Assembly: GCF_007992455.1 (NCBI RefSeq)
Contig: NZ_BKAH01000006.1
Location: 1 to 64,000, forward strand
Reading direction: 5' to 3'
DNA: 64,000 nucleotides
Source: Microbacterium saccharophilum
GTDB lineage: Bacteria; Actinomycetota; Actinomycetes; Actinomycetales; Microbacteriaceae
The notes beneath the pieces were generated by a model, which was not told the origin of the DNA, ran no database searches, and saw only the letters and a list, made by a program, of their open reading frames with translations. The translations under genes were made by a program, and so were the position numbers. This document shows positions 63,132-64,000 of the stretch, one piece after another; the stretch's first letter is position 1, and the number at the start of each line of letters is the position of its first letter.

Positions 63132-64000
63132 TCATGCGTGCGCCAGCACGCGCAGCTCGCTGATGCTGCGGGTGATGTTGCTGGGGAGGCGGACTTCGCC
63201 GTCGACCTCGAACGAGGTGAGGTGGGTCGCGAGGGCGCGGATGACGGCGTGGCCTTCCATGCGGGCGAGACCCTGACCGGCGCAGCCGTGCGGTCCGTAC
63301 CCGAACGACAGGTGATCGACGGGGTTGCGCGTGATGTCGAACGTGTCCGGGTCGTCGTAGTGACGGGGGTCGTGGTTGCCCGCGCCGAACAGGATCGCCG
63401 CGTGGGCGCCGGCGGGGATCACGGCGCCGTCGATCTCGACATCCTTCGTGACGCGGCGGCCCCACGCGTGGACGGGAGGCCAGAACCGGAGCACCTCGGC
63501 GAACGCGGCCGGCACGAGCGAGAGGTCGTCGCGCACCTTGGCGAACTGCTCGGGATGCCGGCCGAACAGGGCGATGATGTTGCCGATCGAGGCGATGGTC
63601 GTGTCCACGCCGGCGCCGAGGTACTGGTGGATGATGTGCCCCGCGGCGCCCTCAGGGATGTCCCCGCGGCTCTCCGCGTCGAAGATCCCGCGGCCGATGG
63701 AGCCGTCGGCGAGGTCGTCGGCGGTCACCTGGCTGCACCAGCCGTAGAGCTCCCCGGCGATCGGGAAGTTCTCCTGCGTGCGCGGGTTCATCGGGCCGAT
63801 GACCTCCATCGCCGCCTGGCCCCAGCGGAGCATGTTGGCCTTGACGGTGCCGGTGAAGCCGATGAGATCGGCGACGATCTCGAGCGGGAACGCACGGGCC
63901 AGGTCGTCGATGGCGTCGAACGAGCCGCGGGCGGCGAGTTCGGCGACGAGCGTGTCCGCCTTGGCCTCGATCGTCTCGCCGAGTCCGCGCAGCGCGCGCG
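63132..64000 (-). CDS. Cytochrome P450 (5' end outside window)
   Basis: The last ~289 residues of a P450; the N-terminal part lies beyond 64000. Visible: I-helix GAGVDTTIASIG (oxygen-activating Thr), K-helix EVLRF (ExxR), the Arg of the following strand and the haem loop FGYGPHGCAGQGLARME with the axial Cys. LPSNITRSISELRVLAHA ends the protein. The substrate is not predictable, though this soluble class commonly hydroxylates terpenoids or aromatic compounds. First of the four-gene minus-strand group with ferredoxin, reductase and TetR. Confidence 0.93.
   Translation of the reverse strand, partial: RALRGLGETIEAKADTLVAELAARGSFDAIDDLARAFPLEIVADLIGFTGTVKANMLRWGQAAMEVIGPMNPRTQENFPIAGELYGWCSQVTADDLADGSIGRGIFDAESRGDIPEGAAGHIIHQYLGAGVDTTIASIGNIIALFGRHPEQFAKVRDDLSLVPAAFAEVLRFWPPVHAWGRRVTKDVEIDGAVIPAGAHAAILFGAGNHDPRHYDDPDTFDITRNPVDHLSFGYGPHGCAGQGLARMEGHAVIRALATHLTSFEVDGEVRLPSNITRSISELRVLAHA

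Overview
The window is high-GC DNA with dense, mostly ATGA/GTGA-coupled genes, many GTG starts, lipobox substrate-binding proteins and the recurrent GGATGCC/GCATCC codon pairs seen in Microbacteriaceae. A Microbacterium-like actinobacterium is the best guess (inference from style and gene content; no marker gene was searched).

Region 1 (218-15738) is a sugar-catabolic locus. A three-gene operon (DUF6807 protein, Gfo/Idh/MocA oxidoreductase, GH43-like beta-propeller) is followed by LacI-type operators and an ABC importer (binding protein, two permeases, DUF624 protein), a second paralogous binding protein and a GH51 alpha-L-arabinofuranosidase. After a second operator cluster come another Gfo/Idh/MocA dehydrogenase, a DUF993 aldolase-like protein, a TIM-barrel isomerase, a LacI repressor and a glycerate kinase. 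The set suggests import and intracellular trimming of arabinose-containing oligosaccharides plus an oxidative pathway ending in glycerate.

Region 2 (15739-27793) is ordinary chromosome: phosphoglucomutase, prephenate dehydratase, LLM flavin oxidoreductase, photolyase, diacylglycerol-kinase-like lipid kinase, seryl-tRNA synthetase, HAD phosphatase, tRNA-Ser(UGA), an LCP protein, an SDR and tRNA-Ser(GCU). Two intergenic regions carry families of tandem repeats (84 bp x4; about 73 bp x2; about 18 bp units).

Region 3 (27791-54258, about 26.4 kb) looks like an integrated island: it starts at the intact tRNA-Ser(GCU), ends at a second copy of that tRNA's 3' half, and carries a tyrosine integrase (frameshifted) and an IS3-type insertion sequence. 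Its cargo is fructan metabolism in three modules, each with its own CUT1 ABC importer (no ATPase), LacI repressor and glycoside hydrolase. Module A (29695-37826) has GH172 + GH32 + PfkB fructokinase. Module C (38917-44634) has another GH32. Module B (44779-52573) has GH91 + GH32 + PfkB. GH172 and GH91 are the families of difructose-dianhydride (DFA) enzymes, and all intact hydrolases lack signal peptides. I therefore propose import of DFAs or short fructans, ring opening to inulobiose inside the cell, GH32 cleavage and fructose phosphorylation. A scar (37647-38790) holds a Tat-signal-like tail fused to PfkB, the N-terminal third of a second GH91 and the tail of a GH32, suggesting loss of a former secreted fructan-degrading step.

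Region 4 (54259-64000) begins with debris (remnant of a second integrase, decayed SDR pieces around a MarR regulator), then a SAM methyltransferase, V8-like serine protease, orphan membrane protein, lipoprotein, GNAT acetyltransferase, DUF2254 membrane protein, and a cytochrome P450 / 3Fe-4S ferredoxin / ferredoxin reductase / TetR group running off the right edge.
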